From: Bryobacterales bacterium
Lineage (GTDB): Bacteria; Acidobacteriota; Terriglobia; Bryobacterales; Bryobacteraceae
Length of the DNA: 57,485 nt
Direction: 5' to 3'
NCBI GenBank assembly: GCA_003167495.1
Contig: PMSX01000282.1
Span: 1-57,485, forward strand
In this document: positions 49,617 through 57,485 of the stretch, piece by piece
Layout: each line of letters starts with the position of its first letter
Numbering within the stretch: position 1 is the stretch's first letter
Made by a program: the position numbers and the translations under genes
The notes under the pieces: generated by a model
The model's database searches: none
What the model was told of the DNA's origin: nothing
Seen by the model: the letters and a program-made list of their open reading frames with translations, nothing else

Positions 49617-50898
49617 CGTGTTCGACGCCGTTGTTCCAGTAGTGGTACATTTCTTCGGCGCTGGGCAGCTTTGCCGGTCTTACGAGACGAAAGCCGAGCC
49701 AAGGAGCATCGGTTTCGTACCAGATGCTCTTGGGCAATTGCGGATCTTGCTCTTTCCAGGAGGCATCGGAGCCGAGGCGGACTTCGCAAGTGACATTCTC
49801 GGGAGGGTCGTTCCAATTGCCGCCGCGAACAGCGATGGGGTAGGCTTTCTTCGGGGCTACCCATGGGTTGTCTTGGGAAGCGGCGGAGTAAGGAGCGAGT
49901 TGATCGAGTGTCCACTCGGAGACGTTGCCCAGCATATCGAAGAGTCCAAAAGCGTTGGGTTTCTTTGTGGCAACTTTCTGATATTTGCCGGTGCTATTGG
50001 CGGCATACCAGGCGACGTCGGCCAAGGGAGCGCTCTGTTTACCACCCGCTTTGCACGCATACTCCCATTCGGCTTCGGTGGGCAAACGGTAAAACTCGCC
50101 GGTTTTGGCACTGAGCCATTCGGCATATTTATTGGCTGCATGCTGGGTCATGCTGATGGCAGGGAAACCTTCGATGCCCATGCCGAAACTCATCTCAACA
50201 TAAGGATGGGTGGGGCGGCTGATGGCGTCCACCGTTTTATTCTGGCCAGCCTTTTCGTTGGCTTGCTCGGCGAACATAAAGAGGTGAAATTCGTCCCAAG
50301 TCACTTCGTGACTTTGCATCCAAAATGAATCAACGCGGACATGATGCTGTGGGAGTTGGTCCGGTTTCTGCGGCGAGCCCATCACGAAATCTCCCGCCGG
50401 TATGGAAGTCATGTCATAGGAGACGGTGGTGTTGGGGATGGTTACCCGATATGCGCCTTTGCTCGAATCGGCTTTTTTGGCGACGATACTTTCGCGAATA
50501 CGCCGCACGTTGTCGAGCTCGGCGGAAGCTGGAACGACGGCTTGCTCCGTTTTTTCAGGCTTCTTCAAGACGGCGTCGTCGGGCCAGGGTGCGCCTTGCG
50601 CGATCCAGTTGTAGACAAGCGCCAGTTCGGAGGCCATAATCTTGCCGGCAGGCGGCATCCAACCATCGACCATGCAGTTGTAGAAGAAACTCTGCTTTGG
50701 TTTTCCCGGCACAACGTTGCCGGTGGCGATGAGTTCCTTGCGCCCGTTGAGTTCTATGCCGCTGCTGGATGTGCCCGGGTAGTGACATTCAAAGCAGCGC
50801 TGCTCAAGAATAGGGGCGATATCGCGCTGGAAATCAATTTTCTTTCCGGCGGCGGCCAGCATGCATGCACTGGCCACCCAAGAAATAATTCTCTGCAT
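49606..50898 (-). CDS. Exported cytochrome c-sulfatase-modifying-factor fusion
   Basis: A 430-residue protein with two parts. Residues 1-100 are a signal peptide and a planctomycete-type cytochrome c domain (KIDFQRDIAPILEQRCFECH with heme site CFECH, then WMPPAGKIMASELALVYNWI). Residues 140-420 are a formylglycine-generating-enzyme-like (FGE/SUMF1) domain: VSYDMTSIPAGDFVMGSPQK, RLPTEAEWEYACKAGGK, FGLFDMLGNVSEWTLDQ, AVRGGNWNDPP. The usual FGE active-site Cys pair cannot be assigned with certainty. Fusion of a heme domain to this domain suggests a sugar or protein oxidoreductase role. It overlaps apbE by 11 bp. Confidence 0.85.
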   Translation of the reverse strand: MQRIISWVASACMLAAAGKKIDFQRDIAPILEQRCFECHYPGTSSSGIELNGRKELIATGNVVPGKPKQSFFYNCMVDGWMPPAGKIMASELALVYNWIAQGAPWPDDAVLKKPEKTEQAVVPASAELDNVRRIRESIVAKKADSSKGAYRVTIPNTTVSYDMTSIPAGDFVMGSPQKPDQLPQHHVRVDSFWMQSHEVTWDEFHLFMFAEQANEKAGQNKTVDAISRPTHPYVEMSFGMGIEGFPAISMTQHAANKYAEWLSAKTGEFYRLPTEAEWEYACKAGGKQSAPLADVAWYAANSTGKYQKVATKKPNAFGLFDMLGNVSEWTLDQLAPYSAASQDNPWVAPKKAYPIAVRGGNWNDPPENVTCEVRLGSDASWKEQDPQLPKSIWYETDAPWLGFRLVRPAKLPSAEEMYHYWNNGVEHDEQ

Positions 50899-50907
50899 AG
50901 GAACTAC

Positions 50908-52203
50908 TCAGATGAACTTCGTAATACCCGGTTTGGCGCGCGGAGGAACCGGCAGGCTGCCGTTCCAATCAAGATGCTCAGGAACGAGAACCTCCTGCGA
51001 GTTCATGGCTTGCTCCCAAGTGATTTCTTGCCCGGTATAGGCGGACATACGGCCCATCATGCCGAGTAGCGTGCTGGTGGCCATACGTTTGCCGTTGTTG
51101 ATGGGCTGGTGTTTGCGGATAGAGGCGAAGAGCCTATCGTGCTCGCGCTGATACATGTCGTACTTCTCGCCGCTCCAGGTCCAGGGATTCTTTCCTTCGA
51201 TGCGTGGGGGCCGCGCGCCACCCAGGATGCAGGTGCCGTCTGAGCCCATAATGAAATCGGCGTTCTCGTTGAAGCAGCCTACTGTCTGGCGGTTTACCAC
51301 GAATGCGCGAAACCCATTGGGGTAAAGGTAGTTCACGGCGAAGTGGTCGTAAATGTTGCCGCCCTCGGCTGGAATTTCACGGCCGCCCACGGCCACGCAG
51401 TTGACAGGCGGTTCATCGTTCATGGCCCAAGCAACTTTGTCGACGCTGTGAATCGCCTGCTCGACGATACTATCGCCACACAGCCAAACGAAGTTGTACC
51501 AGTTGCGAATCTGCCATTCGGTGTCACTCATACCGGCGGGGCGCGAACTCTCAGGCGGCATGGGCTTGACGGGGCTGGTGTAGTACGTCGCGTGGTAGGC
51601 GACAAGGCGGCCAATGGACCCATCATGAATGTGTTTAAACGAATCTACGATGGCGTCGTTGTAGCGCCAGCAGAAGCCGGAGACGAGCGACAGATTCTTC
51701 GCAGTCGCCTTTTCGGTGGTGGCGAGAACGGAGCGGACGCCTGGCGCATCTGTGGCGATGGGCTTTTCGCAGAAGACGTGTTTGTTGGCATCGATACACG
51801 CAGCGAGATGCACGGGACGGAAGCCCGGAGGCGTGGTGAGAATGACGATATCGACACCGGAATCGATGACCTTTTGATAGGCGTCGAGACCGAGGTACTG
51901 GTTGGCTTTATCAACCTTGAGGCGACTGGCGATTTTGTGTTTGCTGAGCTCTGCCAGGGATGCGTCGATGCGCGATTGATCTATATCGGCGACAGCAGTG
52001 AGTTCAGCGTAGTCGTCGGCGGTCAGCGCTTGCTGCGCCGCGCCGGTGCCGCGACCGCCGGAACCGACCAAGCCGACCTTAATCGCGTTTGTAACGGTTT
52101 GACCCGAAATGATGGCAGGGAAGCCGGTGACGACGCTGGCAGCGATCGCGCTTGATGCTTTCAGGAAATCTCGACGGCCGGGAATGGGATCTTGTTCTTT
52201 CAC
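50908..52203 (-). CDS. Tat-exported Gfo/Idh/MocA oxidoreductase
   Basis: A 431-residue oxidoreductase with an N-terminal twin-arginine signal (GRRDFLKASSAIAASVVTGF). Rossmann motif: IKVGLVGSGGRGTGAAQQAL; conserved EKPIATDAPG; and the catalytic-helix region with VEQAIHSVDKVAWAMNDEPP. It starts with GTG at 52203 (GAGG upstream). Family members of this type act on glycosides or inositols in the periplasm with bound NAD(P), such as glucose-fructose oxidoreductase relatives. It is followed by the cytochrome-FGE gene 9 bp later. Confidence 0.92.
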   Translation of the reverse strand: MKEQDPIPGRRDFLKASSAIAASVVTGFPAIISGQTVTNAIKVGLVGSGGRGTGAAQQALTADDYAELTAVADIDQSRIDASLAELSKHKIASRLKVDKANQYLGLDAYQKVIDSGVDIVILTTPPGFRPVHLAACIDANKHVFCEKPIATDAPGVRSVLATTEKATAKNLSLVSGFCWRYNDAIVDSFKHIHDGSIGRLVAYHATYYTSPVKPMPPESSRPAGMSDTEWQIRNWYNFVWLCGDSIVEQAIHSVDKVAWAMNDEPPVNCVAVGGREIPAEGGNIYDHFAVNYLYPNGFRAFVVNRQTVGCFNENADFIMGSDGTCILGGARPPRIEGKNPWTWSGEKYDMYQREHDRLFASIRKHQPINNGKRMATSTLLGMMGRMSAYTGQEITWEQAMNSQEVLVPEHLDWNGSLPVPPRAKPGITKFI

Positions 52204-52275
52204 GTTGACCTCGCTTTGATTATTATTACCAATCGGCAGGTGAGGACAAAACGGAATCTTCTTTAAGATGGGGAA

Positions 52276-52811
52276 ATGTCTGCACCTTTGGTTCCCGTGA
52301 TTGAAACATCCCGCTTGATGCTACGAGCGCATCGGGTGGAGGATTTCGCGGCGAGCGCCGCACTTTGGGGCGATCGCGATGTGACCCGCTATATTACAGG
52401 GAAGCCGTTGACCAATGAAGAAGTTTGGTCGCGCTTGCTTCGCTACGCAGGCCACTGGCAATGGCTGGGTTTTGGGTACTGGGTAGTGGAAGAAAAGGCG
52501 TCGGGGCGATTCATTGGTGAGATGGGATTCGCAGACTATAGACGTGAGATAGAGCCGTCGATAGCGGCACTCCGGAGTTAGGATATGTGTTTGCGGCTCA
52601 CTCACATGGGAAGGGCTACGCTACAGAAGCAGTCCGCGCGGCACTGGCGTGGGGCGATGAGCGGTTTCAAAAGGCGCGGACCGTGTGTTTGGTAAACCCC
52701 GAAAACAGCGTCTCCCGGCACGTCGCGCAGAAATGCGGGTACCGGGAGTTTCACCGAGGTAGTTACAAAGGCCAGCCCACCTTGCTATTCGAGCGGCTTG
52801 TTGGGCAGTGA
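52276..52811 (+). pseudogene. GNAT acetyltransferase broken by a one-base frameshift
   Basis: The first frame (52276-52581) reads VIETSRLMLRAHRVEDFAAS, DVTRYITGKPLTNEEVWSRL, WVVEEKASGRFIGEMGFADY and EIEPSIA, then ALRS and a stop. The second frame (52587-52811) continues as VFAAHSHGKGYATEAVRAAL, NPENSVSRHVAQKCGYREF, which is the acetyl-CoA-binding half. Reading across the junction, GTPELGYVFAAHSHGKGYATEA, is natural, so one G is missing in the GCGG run near 52569. The intact gene would be a RimJ/RimL-like 178-residue acetyltransferase. The error may be in the sequence or in the organism. Confidence 0.85.
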
Positions 52812-52815
52812 CAAC

Positions 52816-53649
52816 TCAAAAAATGGATTCTGGCGGCGCGCAATTTTGCCAGACTTTTACCCATTTGACGTACAAATTCATAGAGCTCGCGGTAACACCA
52901 GTCATGTTTCCCGAGCTCCAGTTTGCCCCTTCCTGGGCAGCTAGCATGAGGTAGTAATTCTGCCGGTCGAAGATTGGGTAAGTTGGGGCTGAAAGAACGG
53001 GTTCATTGTCTAAGTACCACGTAACCATTCCGGGTGCCCATAACACTCCATAAGTGTGCCACTGGGAGAAATCAACACCAGGTATTGTGTGGAAGTTATA
53101 GCGATTATTGTTCGCCACGTCGACCCATGTTCCGTTAATATTTACCCAATCGTGGATGGTGCCAAAAAAGGTATGGGAATTTGCAGGATCTCCCTGGCCC
53201 TCAAATATGTCGAGTTCTCCCGTTTCGTTGGCTCCCCAGATACTCTCGACCGGAGTCATCCAAAAAGCCGGCCACGCTCCAGTGGTGACATCCCACTTCA
53301 TCCTTGCTTCGAAATAACCGTAGCGAAATGCCTGGCAGCGCATCCCGTTGGAGGAGCAAGAGCTGACTGTTGTGTTTGCAGGATTCTGCCCGGAATTCCA
53401 GGCTAGATCGAGAACCGATGAGCTAGCCGAGGCATTGAAGGGAGTTGGCGGTGACTGCCACCAGATGCCCGGGTACCATGTGTATTTTCCAGTACCGTCT
53501 GACGACAGATTTAAGTTAACGAAGTCGTCATAAAACACCAGCGAATAACCGCCCGCTTGCGAGGGCGGGGTTGGAGCGCTAGCTTTTGACTCGGCGGAAA
53601 ACCCAATCAAAAACGAAGCTAAGAACGCGAACACACTACTCTTTCGCAT
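52816..53649 (-). CDS. Exported GH16 beta-glucanase-like glycosidase
   Basis: A 277-residue glycoside hydrolase family 16 protein. I took the ATG at 53647-53649, preceded by GGAGACAAC and followed by the signal peptide MRKSSVFAFLASFLIGFSA; frames open up to 53985 overlap the next gene. The catalytic motif ExDxxE reads GELDIFEGQG, placed after WPAFWMTPVESIWG. HTYGVLWAPGMVTWYLDN and the C-terminal YVKWVKVWQ complete the jelly-roll. It should cleave beta-1,3 or beta-1,3-1,4 glucans, or agar/carrageenan types; the exact substrate cannot be given. It lies at the end of the GMC/Gfo module and may release sugars for it. Confidence 0.9.
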   Translation of the reverse strand: MRKSSVFAFLASFLIGFSAESKASAPTPPSQAGGYSLVFYDDFVNLNLSSDGTGKYTWYPGIWWQSPPTPFNASASSSVLDLAWNSGQNPANTTVSSCSSNGMRCQAFRYGYFEARMKWDVTTGAWPAFWMTPVESIWGANETGELDIFEGQGDPANSHTFFGTIHDWVNINGTWVDVANNNRYNFHTIPGVDFSQWHTYGVLWAPGMVTWYLDNEPVLSAPTYPIFDRQNYYLMLAAQEGANWSSGNMTGVTASSMNLYVKWVKVWQNCAPPESIF

Positions 53650-53749
53650 GTTGTCTCCCAGGAACTGATCGACACGCCAATGAGGGGCGTGAAGCGGGCC
53701 GGCATAAACAAACGCAGGCAGCCGAGCAGGTTCGAAGAGGTAGTCGTTG

Positions 53750-55405
53750 CTACTTCGGAAAATTCTCAACCAAGTGTTCGGTGGCGCGAAGAGAGAAGGC
53801 GAGGATTGAGATGGTAGTGGTTTTGTCGGTACAGTTTGGGAAAACACTAGCATCGGTAACGTATAGGTTAGGAACATCGTGAGTGCGGCCGAAGCGGTCA
53901 GTAACAAATTTCTTCGGATCGTTACCCATGCGAAGCGTACCGGTTTCGTGGAGACTGGTGCCAGGAATGTCAATTTCGCCCGCACCTAAATATTCGCCGC
54001 CGCTGGCGCGGATGAGTTGTTCGGTGGCGTGTTTGGCGTGCTCCCACATAAGGAGCGTGTTCTTGTCCCATGCGAAGTGAATGCGCGCGGCGGGAATGCC
54101 GTAGATGTCTTTGACAGTAGGGTCGATATCGACAAAGTTTTCGTCACTGCGCTGAGTGGGCGCTTGCACGTAAAAGCTCACACCGGTGGGATAGCGGCGC
54201 TTAATTTCGCGCTTGAAATCGCGGCCGAAACCGGGAATGGATTGGAAGTAACCGGGGAAGCCGGCGCAACCACCGTCGGGATAAACAGAATATCCGCGAA
54301 TGAATTTTTCTTCGTGCGGATGCGTGAGATTCTGCCAGCGCGGGAGCCAAGCGATGGTGCTTTCGGAGACGTTATCGGGAAAACTCGGCTGGCCTAGGAG
54401 TTGCGGGAGATAGCCGCGCGCGGTGGTGCCGTAGAGGTGATCACAGAGATTACGGCCGACTTGACCGCTGCTGTTAGCGATGCCGGTGGGCCAGTGGCGC
54501 GATTTGGAATTGAGGAGGATGCGGGCGGATTCCACACACGAAGCGGCTACTACGACAGCGCGCGCGTAGACTTCGATTTCCTGTTTTGTATCGCGGTCGA
54601 TATAGGCGACACCGGAGGCGCGGCCATCGGTGTCAACGAGGATGTTCTTGGCAAGGGCGTTGGTGCGGATCTCGAGACGGCCGGATTTTTCGGCTTCGGG
54701 CAAAAGGCACCAGGGAGTGGAAAAGAAGGAACCAGTGTCGCAGCCCTGAGTGCAATTGCCGCAATAGTGACAGGCTGGATGGCCGTTGTGATTGCGTGTC
54801 AGTTGGGCGATGCGGTCAGGTAGATACGGGATACCGATTTTGCTTGCGCCGGATTCGAGGATGCGGTCGATACAGCGAAAGTTCATGGGAGGTAGATACT
54901 CGCCGTCGGGATTGCTGGGGCGATTCTGGACAGTGCTGGCGACACCAATGAGACGTTCGACGCGGCTATAGTAAGGGGCGATTTCTTCATAAGTGATAGG
55001 CCAATCGACGTCGTAACCGTCGCGCGAGGCGGCTTTGAAATCGATATCAGAGAAACGCGCGGAGGATCGACCCCAAAAGTTTGTCTTGCCCCCGACAGCG
55101 AAACAGCGACGCCACGTCCACTCGGTGCCGGGAGCGGTGGTAAAGGCAATGTCATGCTCCCAGATGCCTTCGGTGTATTCATTGTCCATGTAGCCGATGT
55201 AGTTCTTACTTTTTTGCGGATCGCCGAAAGCACGGAAAGGCATGTCGTAAGGCTGCTTGTGATTGCGGAAATCTTTTTTCGGATCGAGACGGCGGCTACC
55301 GTTTAAGGCGCAGACTGTGAGGCCGGCTTTGCAAAGTGTGTGGAGGGCCATACCACCTCCCGCGCCAGTACCGATAACTATGACGTCGTACGTTTTCTGT
55401 GCCAT
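53750..55405 (-). CDS. GMC-family FAD-dependent oxidoreductase
   Basis: A 551-residue GMC oxidoreductase. DVIVIGTGAGGGMALHTLCK is the FAD-binding loop, the C-terminal signature is LHETGTLRMGNDPKKFVTDR followed by NLYVTDASVFPNCTDKTTT. The catalytic His is in HETGTLRMG; the expected second His or Asn lies in NCTDKTTT. Members of the gluconate 2-dehydrogenase-like branch work with a small subunit (the next upstream gene) and pass electrons to a cytochrome. Cys-rich CHYCGNCTQGCDTG suggests an extra iron-sulfur or disulfide loop. Sugar or sugar-acid oxidation in the periplasm is likely. Confidence 0.9.
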   Translation of the reverse strand: MAQKTYDVIVIGTGAGGGMALHTLCKAGLTVCALNGSRRLDPKKDFRNHKQPYDMPFRAFGDPQKSKNYIGYMDNEYTEGIWEHDIAFTTAPGTEWTWRRCFAVGGKTNFWGRSSARFSDIDFKAASRDGYDVDWPITYEEIAPYYSRVERLIGVASTVQNRPSNPDGEYLPPMNFRCIDRILESGASKIGIPYLPDRIAQLTRNHNGHPACHYCGNCTQGCDTGSFFSTPWCLLPEAEKSGRLEIRTNALAKNILVDTDGRASGVAYIDRDTKQEIEVYARAVVVAASCVESARILLNSKSRHWPTGIANSSGQVGRNLCDHLYGTTARGYLPQLLGQPSFPDNVSESTIAWLPRWQNLTHPHEEKFIRGYSVYPDGGCAGFPGYFQSIPGFGRDFKREIKRRYPTGVSFYVQAPTQRSDENFVDIDPTVKDIYGIPAARIHFAWDKNTLLMWEHAKHATEQLIRASGGEYLGAGEIDIPGTSLHETGTLRMGNDPKKFVTDRFGRTHDVPNLYVTDASVFPNCTDKTTTISILAFSLRATEHLVENFPK

Positions 55406-55407
55406 TT

Positions 55408-56004
55408 TTAGTACCTGGGAGGTGGGAGATGCCGGTGCTCAGGATCGTCTTTGTGAGGGCACTCGGGAGAAGCGGAGTAGAAGCGCAAACCAGGGTAGTC
55501 GAGCGCTTCGAGTCCGATGCGGGTTGTGTAGTAGCCCATCACAGTGTAGGAACGTAAGAGTTCGAAGAAGGCTGGGCCTTCGAGCTCGAATTGATTGGGA
55601 GTAGCTAATTTACGGAGGATGGGTTCCTGCTGGTCCGCGGTAAGACTCATGAACTCTTGACTGTGAGTTTCCAAAGCGAACGCATCAATGAGCGCCAAGC
55701 CGCGGCGGAAGCGGAACTGAATGTCAGGGTCGTGAGCAACCATGTGATCGATGAACTCGACTACACCGGCATCATGCGCGCCTGGTGTGTCGTCGCGAGG
55801 GATGATGAGTTCGGAGAGTTGATCGAGCAGGCGGTATTCGGAGGGCGAAAAGAACTGTGGCTGATAAATGGGAGGCTTGGGAGGTGCCGAGTGCTCGTGT
55901 TGGGAGGCGAAACTCCAACGACTGAAGCCGGGGAACTGACTGACGACAGCGACTTTGGCAAGCATCTCCAAGACCGCGCGGCGATCGGGGCTTTGATTGG
56001 CCAT
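55408..56004 (-). CDS. Gluconate 2-dehydrogenase subunit 3-like protein
   Basis: A 198-residue protein. MANQSPDRRAVLEMLAKVAV is a twin-arginine-like start, and the core has FFSPSEYRLLDQLSELIIP, RDDTPGAHDAGVVEFIDHMV, LIDAFALETHSQEFMSLTAD and GYYTTRIGLEALDYPG, the signature of the small subunit family of gluconate 2-dehydrogenase. It is co-exported with the GMC subunit via its signal. Its stop is 2 bp before the GMC start and its start 3 bp after the Gfo/Idh stop, so the three are one operon. Confidence 0.9.
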   Translation of the reverse strand: MANQSPDRRAVLEMLAKVAVVSQFPGFSRWSFASQHEHSAPPKPPIYQPQFFSPSEYRLLDQLSELIIPRDDTPGAHDAGVVEFIDHMVAHDPDIQFRFRRGLALIDAFALETHSQEFMSLTADQQEPILRKLATPNQFELEGPAFFELLRSYTVMGYYTTRIGLEALDYPGLRFYSASPECPHKDDPEHRHLPPPRY

Positions 56005-56007
56005 GGT

Positions 56008-57108
56008 TCACTGTCCCTTTCTGCTGAGCCATTCGTCGATGGGCTTGGTTGTTGTGGGATGGTACGGCATTGACACTTTTTGGCCGAGCCCGGCGGATGC
56101 GTACGCTGCATAAAGCGCTTGCATCACAACGCGGCCATCTTCACCGGTAGCCTGCAGTGTCTCTTTGCCGCGAACGCAGCGGGCAAAATGGCGCATCTCT
56201 TGCGGGATGCCGTAGTTCCAGTGTTCTTCGAAGACGGGATAGCTCCAGCCCTGAGTGGTGGGAGCTTTTTCCACTGCGTAACCGAAGCCATATTCGCTAT
56301 AGGTTGGGAGGGCGTTGCCCATGTGCAGATCGGCATAGGAGACGCCACCTTCGCCGTAGATTTCACTGCGATCAGACATGCCACCACGGCGGGCCCAACT
56401 GTCTTCGATCAGACCGGTTGCGCCATTTTCGAATTCGATGATGCAAACGGCTTCGTCGTCGCCTTTGGTTTTGGCGGCGTGCACGTTGGTGGCGAGATGG
56501 GCATAGATGGACTTGATGGCAGGGCGGCCGAGGAACCAATAGCAGAAGGCGATGCCATGACAACCGAGATCCATGAGTGCGCCACCGCCGGCTTTATCCA
56601 TATCCCAGAACCAGGGACTGTGGGGGCCGAAGTGTTTTTCACTTTGTTTGACAAGATAGACTCTGCCGAAAGCGCCTTGGTCTGCCATTTGTTTGGCTTT
56701 GACGTATTTGGGAGTGAAGAAGAGCTCTTCGGCGTAACCAAGGAGAACGCCTTGGCGTTTGCAGGTTTCGATCATCTCGTCGGCTTCGGGGAGGGTCATG
56801 CACAGAGGCTTTTCGCAGACGACGTGTTTGCCGGCGTTGGCGATATCGACGGTCATTTGCGCGTGGAATGAGTTGGGCGCGGTGATGGTGACCATTTCGA
56901 TATCGGGCTCTTTGAGCATATCGTGGTAATCGAGGAAGACGCGGGGGATGCCGTAGCGTTGGGCGAGAGCGGCGGCGTTGCCGGGCGTGGGCGAAGCGAC
57001 TGCAACGACTTCGGCTTCTTCAGGCATGATCTGGAACGCGGCGGCGTGGATATCTGCTTCGAACTGGGAACCGATGATGCCGACTTTTACTTTTCCGGTG
57101 GAGGGCAT
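56008..57108 (-). CDS. Gfo/Idh/MocA-family oxidoreductase
   Basis: A 366-residue oxidoreductase from the ATG at 57106-57108, just before KVKVGIIGSQFEADIHAAAF; the frame is open to 57261 but without protein character, and a leader with the 16-bp repeat lies there. HVVCEKPLCMTLPEADEMIE is the conserved EKP loop; the catalytic domain has DMDKAGGGALMDLGCHGIAF with the Asp-x-x-x-His. Cytosolic by lack of signal. It may reduce the 3-keto-sugar made by the GMC module, or remove a glycoside, as in known Gfo/Idh-GMC loci. It is the first gene of the operon with the subunit-3 and GMC genes. Confidence 0.9.
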   Translation of the reverse strand: MPSTGKVKVGIIGSQFEADIHAAAFQIMPEEAEVVAVASPTPGNAAALAQRYGIPRVFLDYHDMLKEPDIEMVTITAPNSFHAQMTVDIANAGKHVVCEKPLCMTLPEADEMIETCKRQGVLLGYAEELFFTPKYVKAKQMADQGAFGRVYLVKQSEKHFGPHSPWFWDMDKAGGGALMDLGCHGIAFCYWFLGRPAIKSIYAHLATNVHAAKTKGDDEAVCIIEFENGATGLIEDSWARRGGMSDRSEIYGEGGVSYADLHMGNALPTYSEYGFGYAVEKAPTTQGWSYPVFEEHWNYGIPQEMRHFARCVRGKETLQATGEDGRVVMQALYAAYASAGLGQKVSMPYHPTTTKPIDEWLSRKGQ

Positions 57109-57220
57109 TTGGGGCGATGGTATCACTGCGGAGGCCGAAGGATGTTTTTGAAGTTTTTTGATGGCCCGGCACGAGGGATAGTGGCTGGTTTCAGAGGCGA
57201 ATTTGTGCGCAGGATTGCCG

Positions 57221-57236
57221 CGATTTTTGCCGGTTG
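57221..57236 (-). repeat. 16-bp dispersed motif, copy 3
   Basis: The same 16-bp motif as at 20034 and 20141 (CGATTTTTGCCGGTTG), about 115 bp upstream of the minus-strand Gfo/Idh gene. With 57217-57220 it forms a 20-bp match to 20030-20049. Confidence 0.6.
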
Positions 57237-57333
57237 TGAAAAGGGTTAATATACCGGCCAATGTTGCAGTCTAGCCGGAGCTTGCACTAGCCGAGGGCCA
57301 GATTCTTTTTTCGTTCGAAACTGCTTAGTGGAG

Positions 57334-57394
57334 GGTGAAGGCCCATCCGCTGATCAGAACTTTGGTAGGGGACGGTCAGCAGAGCGCCTTCACA
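57334..57394. other. Interrupted long hairpin near the window end
   Basis: GTGAAGGC (57335-57342) pairs with GCCTTCAC (57386-57393), and inside it GCTGATC (57349-57355) pairs with GGTCAGC (57374-57380) with one G-U. It forms a two-stage stem with an 18-nt loop. The region 57262-57485 has no protein gene I can identify. It may be a structured RNA, a repeat end, or chance. Confidence 0.35.
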
Positions 57395-57485
57395 CCAGGC
57401 CTGATTCTCTTTATCGCACTGCTAGAGGAAAAAGACAACAGCGACCCGGGGTAGTTCCGTTAGATCGCTTGCCGCGCAGGTGTCC

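Noticed and set aside
52816..53985. Longer GH16 product starting at 53985
   Set aside because: The added N-terminus is antisense-like, overlaps the GMC gene, and a ribosome binding site plus signal peptide mark 53649 as start.
57262..57485. tRNA or protein gene at the right end
   Set aside because: No cloverleaf with an acceptor stem and no open frame of usable length; only the hairpin is reported.

Overview
The window looks like a chromosomal segment of an acidobacterium, probably from the Bryobacterales/Solibacter side of the phylum. This is inferred from gene content, not from a search. The markers are an 819-residue orphan MacB/FtsX-type permease of the acidobacterial duplicated-permease kind, a VWFA-related secreted protein of the acidobacterial type, several exported Gfo/Idh/MocA oxidoreductases, cytochrome c fusions, and a GMC/subunit-3 sugar dehydrogenase pair. 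No rRNA, tRNA, complete insertion sequence or CRISPR array was seen.

Layout. 1-6.9 kb: the tail of an unknown gene, then a tight MoxR-DUF58-vWA-vWA operon. 7-11.4 kb: rlmD-like methyltransferase, trpS, an exported alpha/beta hydrolase and a lone modA. 11.4-15.8 kb: a heat-shock cluster dnaK-dnaJ-hspR with a HAIR-like operator overlapping the dnaK promoter, then a LOG-type protein. 16-20 kb: an exported RbsD/FucU-like protein, the large permease and an exported DinB protein. 20.4-22.8 kb: dinG-like helicase overlapping queD. 22.8-26.6 kb is an accessory, decaying stretch: a frameshifted MFS gene, an unusual small-antitoxin/PIN-toxin pair whose toxin carries an amber codon, a duplicated MFS tail, and a HEPN-like protein. 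26.7-31.5 kb: fatty-acid oxidation genes (fadJ-type and a divergent thiolase with both catalytic cysteines replaced by serine) plus a PH-domain protein and a hotdog thioesterase. 31.5-33.6 kb: an alcohol dehydrogenase and an ExeA-type ATPase.

33.7-39.3 kb is the most striking block: a complete five-gene type III-A CRISPR effector operon (csm1/cas10-csm2-csm3-csm4-csm5) without any CRISPR array, Cas6, Cas1/Cas2 or Csm6 in the window. Its Cas10 has no HD nuclease domain and no CxxC zinc motif and carries GGED instead of GGDD. Csm2 has a Gly/Arg-rich N-terminal extension and Csm4 a roughly 150-residue Pro/Glu-rich tail encoded partly by a 15-nt minisatellite. It could be an array-less or trans-supplied effector that signals and cuts RNA but does not cut DNA.

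39.4-57.5 kb is mostly secreted redox and sugar metabolism: cupin, broken antitoxin, redoxin plus cytochrome/copper-monooxygenase-like protein, SDR, VWFA protein with a 1158-residue exported partner, three Gfo/Idh/MocA enzymes, ApbE next to a cytochrome-sulfatase-modifying-factor fusion, a frameshifted GNAT, a GH16 glucanase and a GMC oxidoreductase module.

Three genes (MFS, ParD/DUF2281-like antitoxin, GNAT) are broken by single-base changes in short homopolymers. These may be real pseudogenes or sequencing/assembly errors; reads would decide. Small two-hairpin repeats, a 16-bp motif present three times, and nested palindromes lie between genes.
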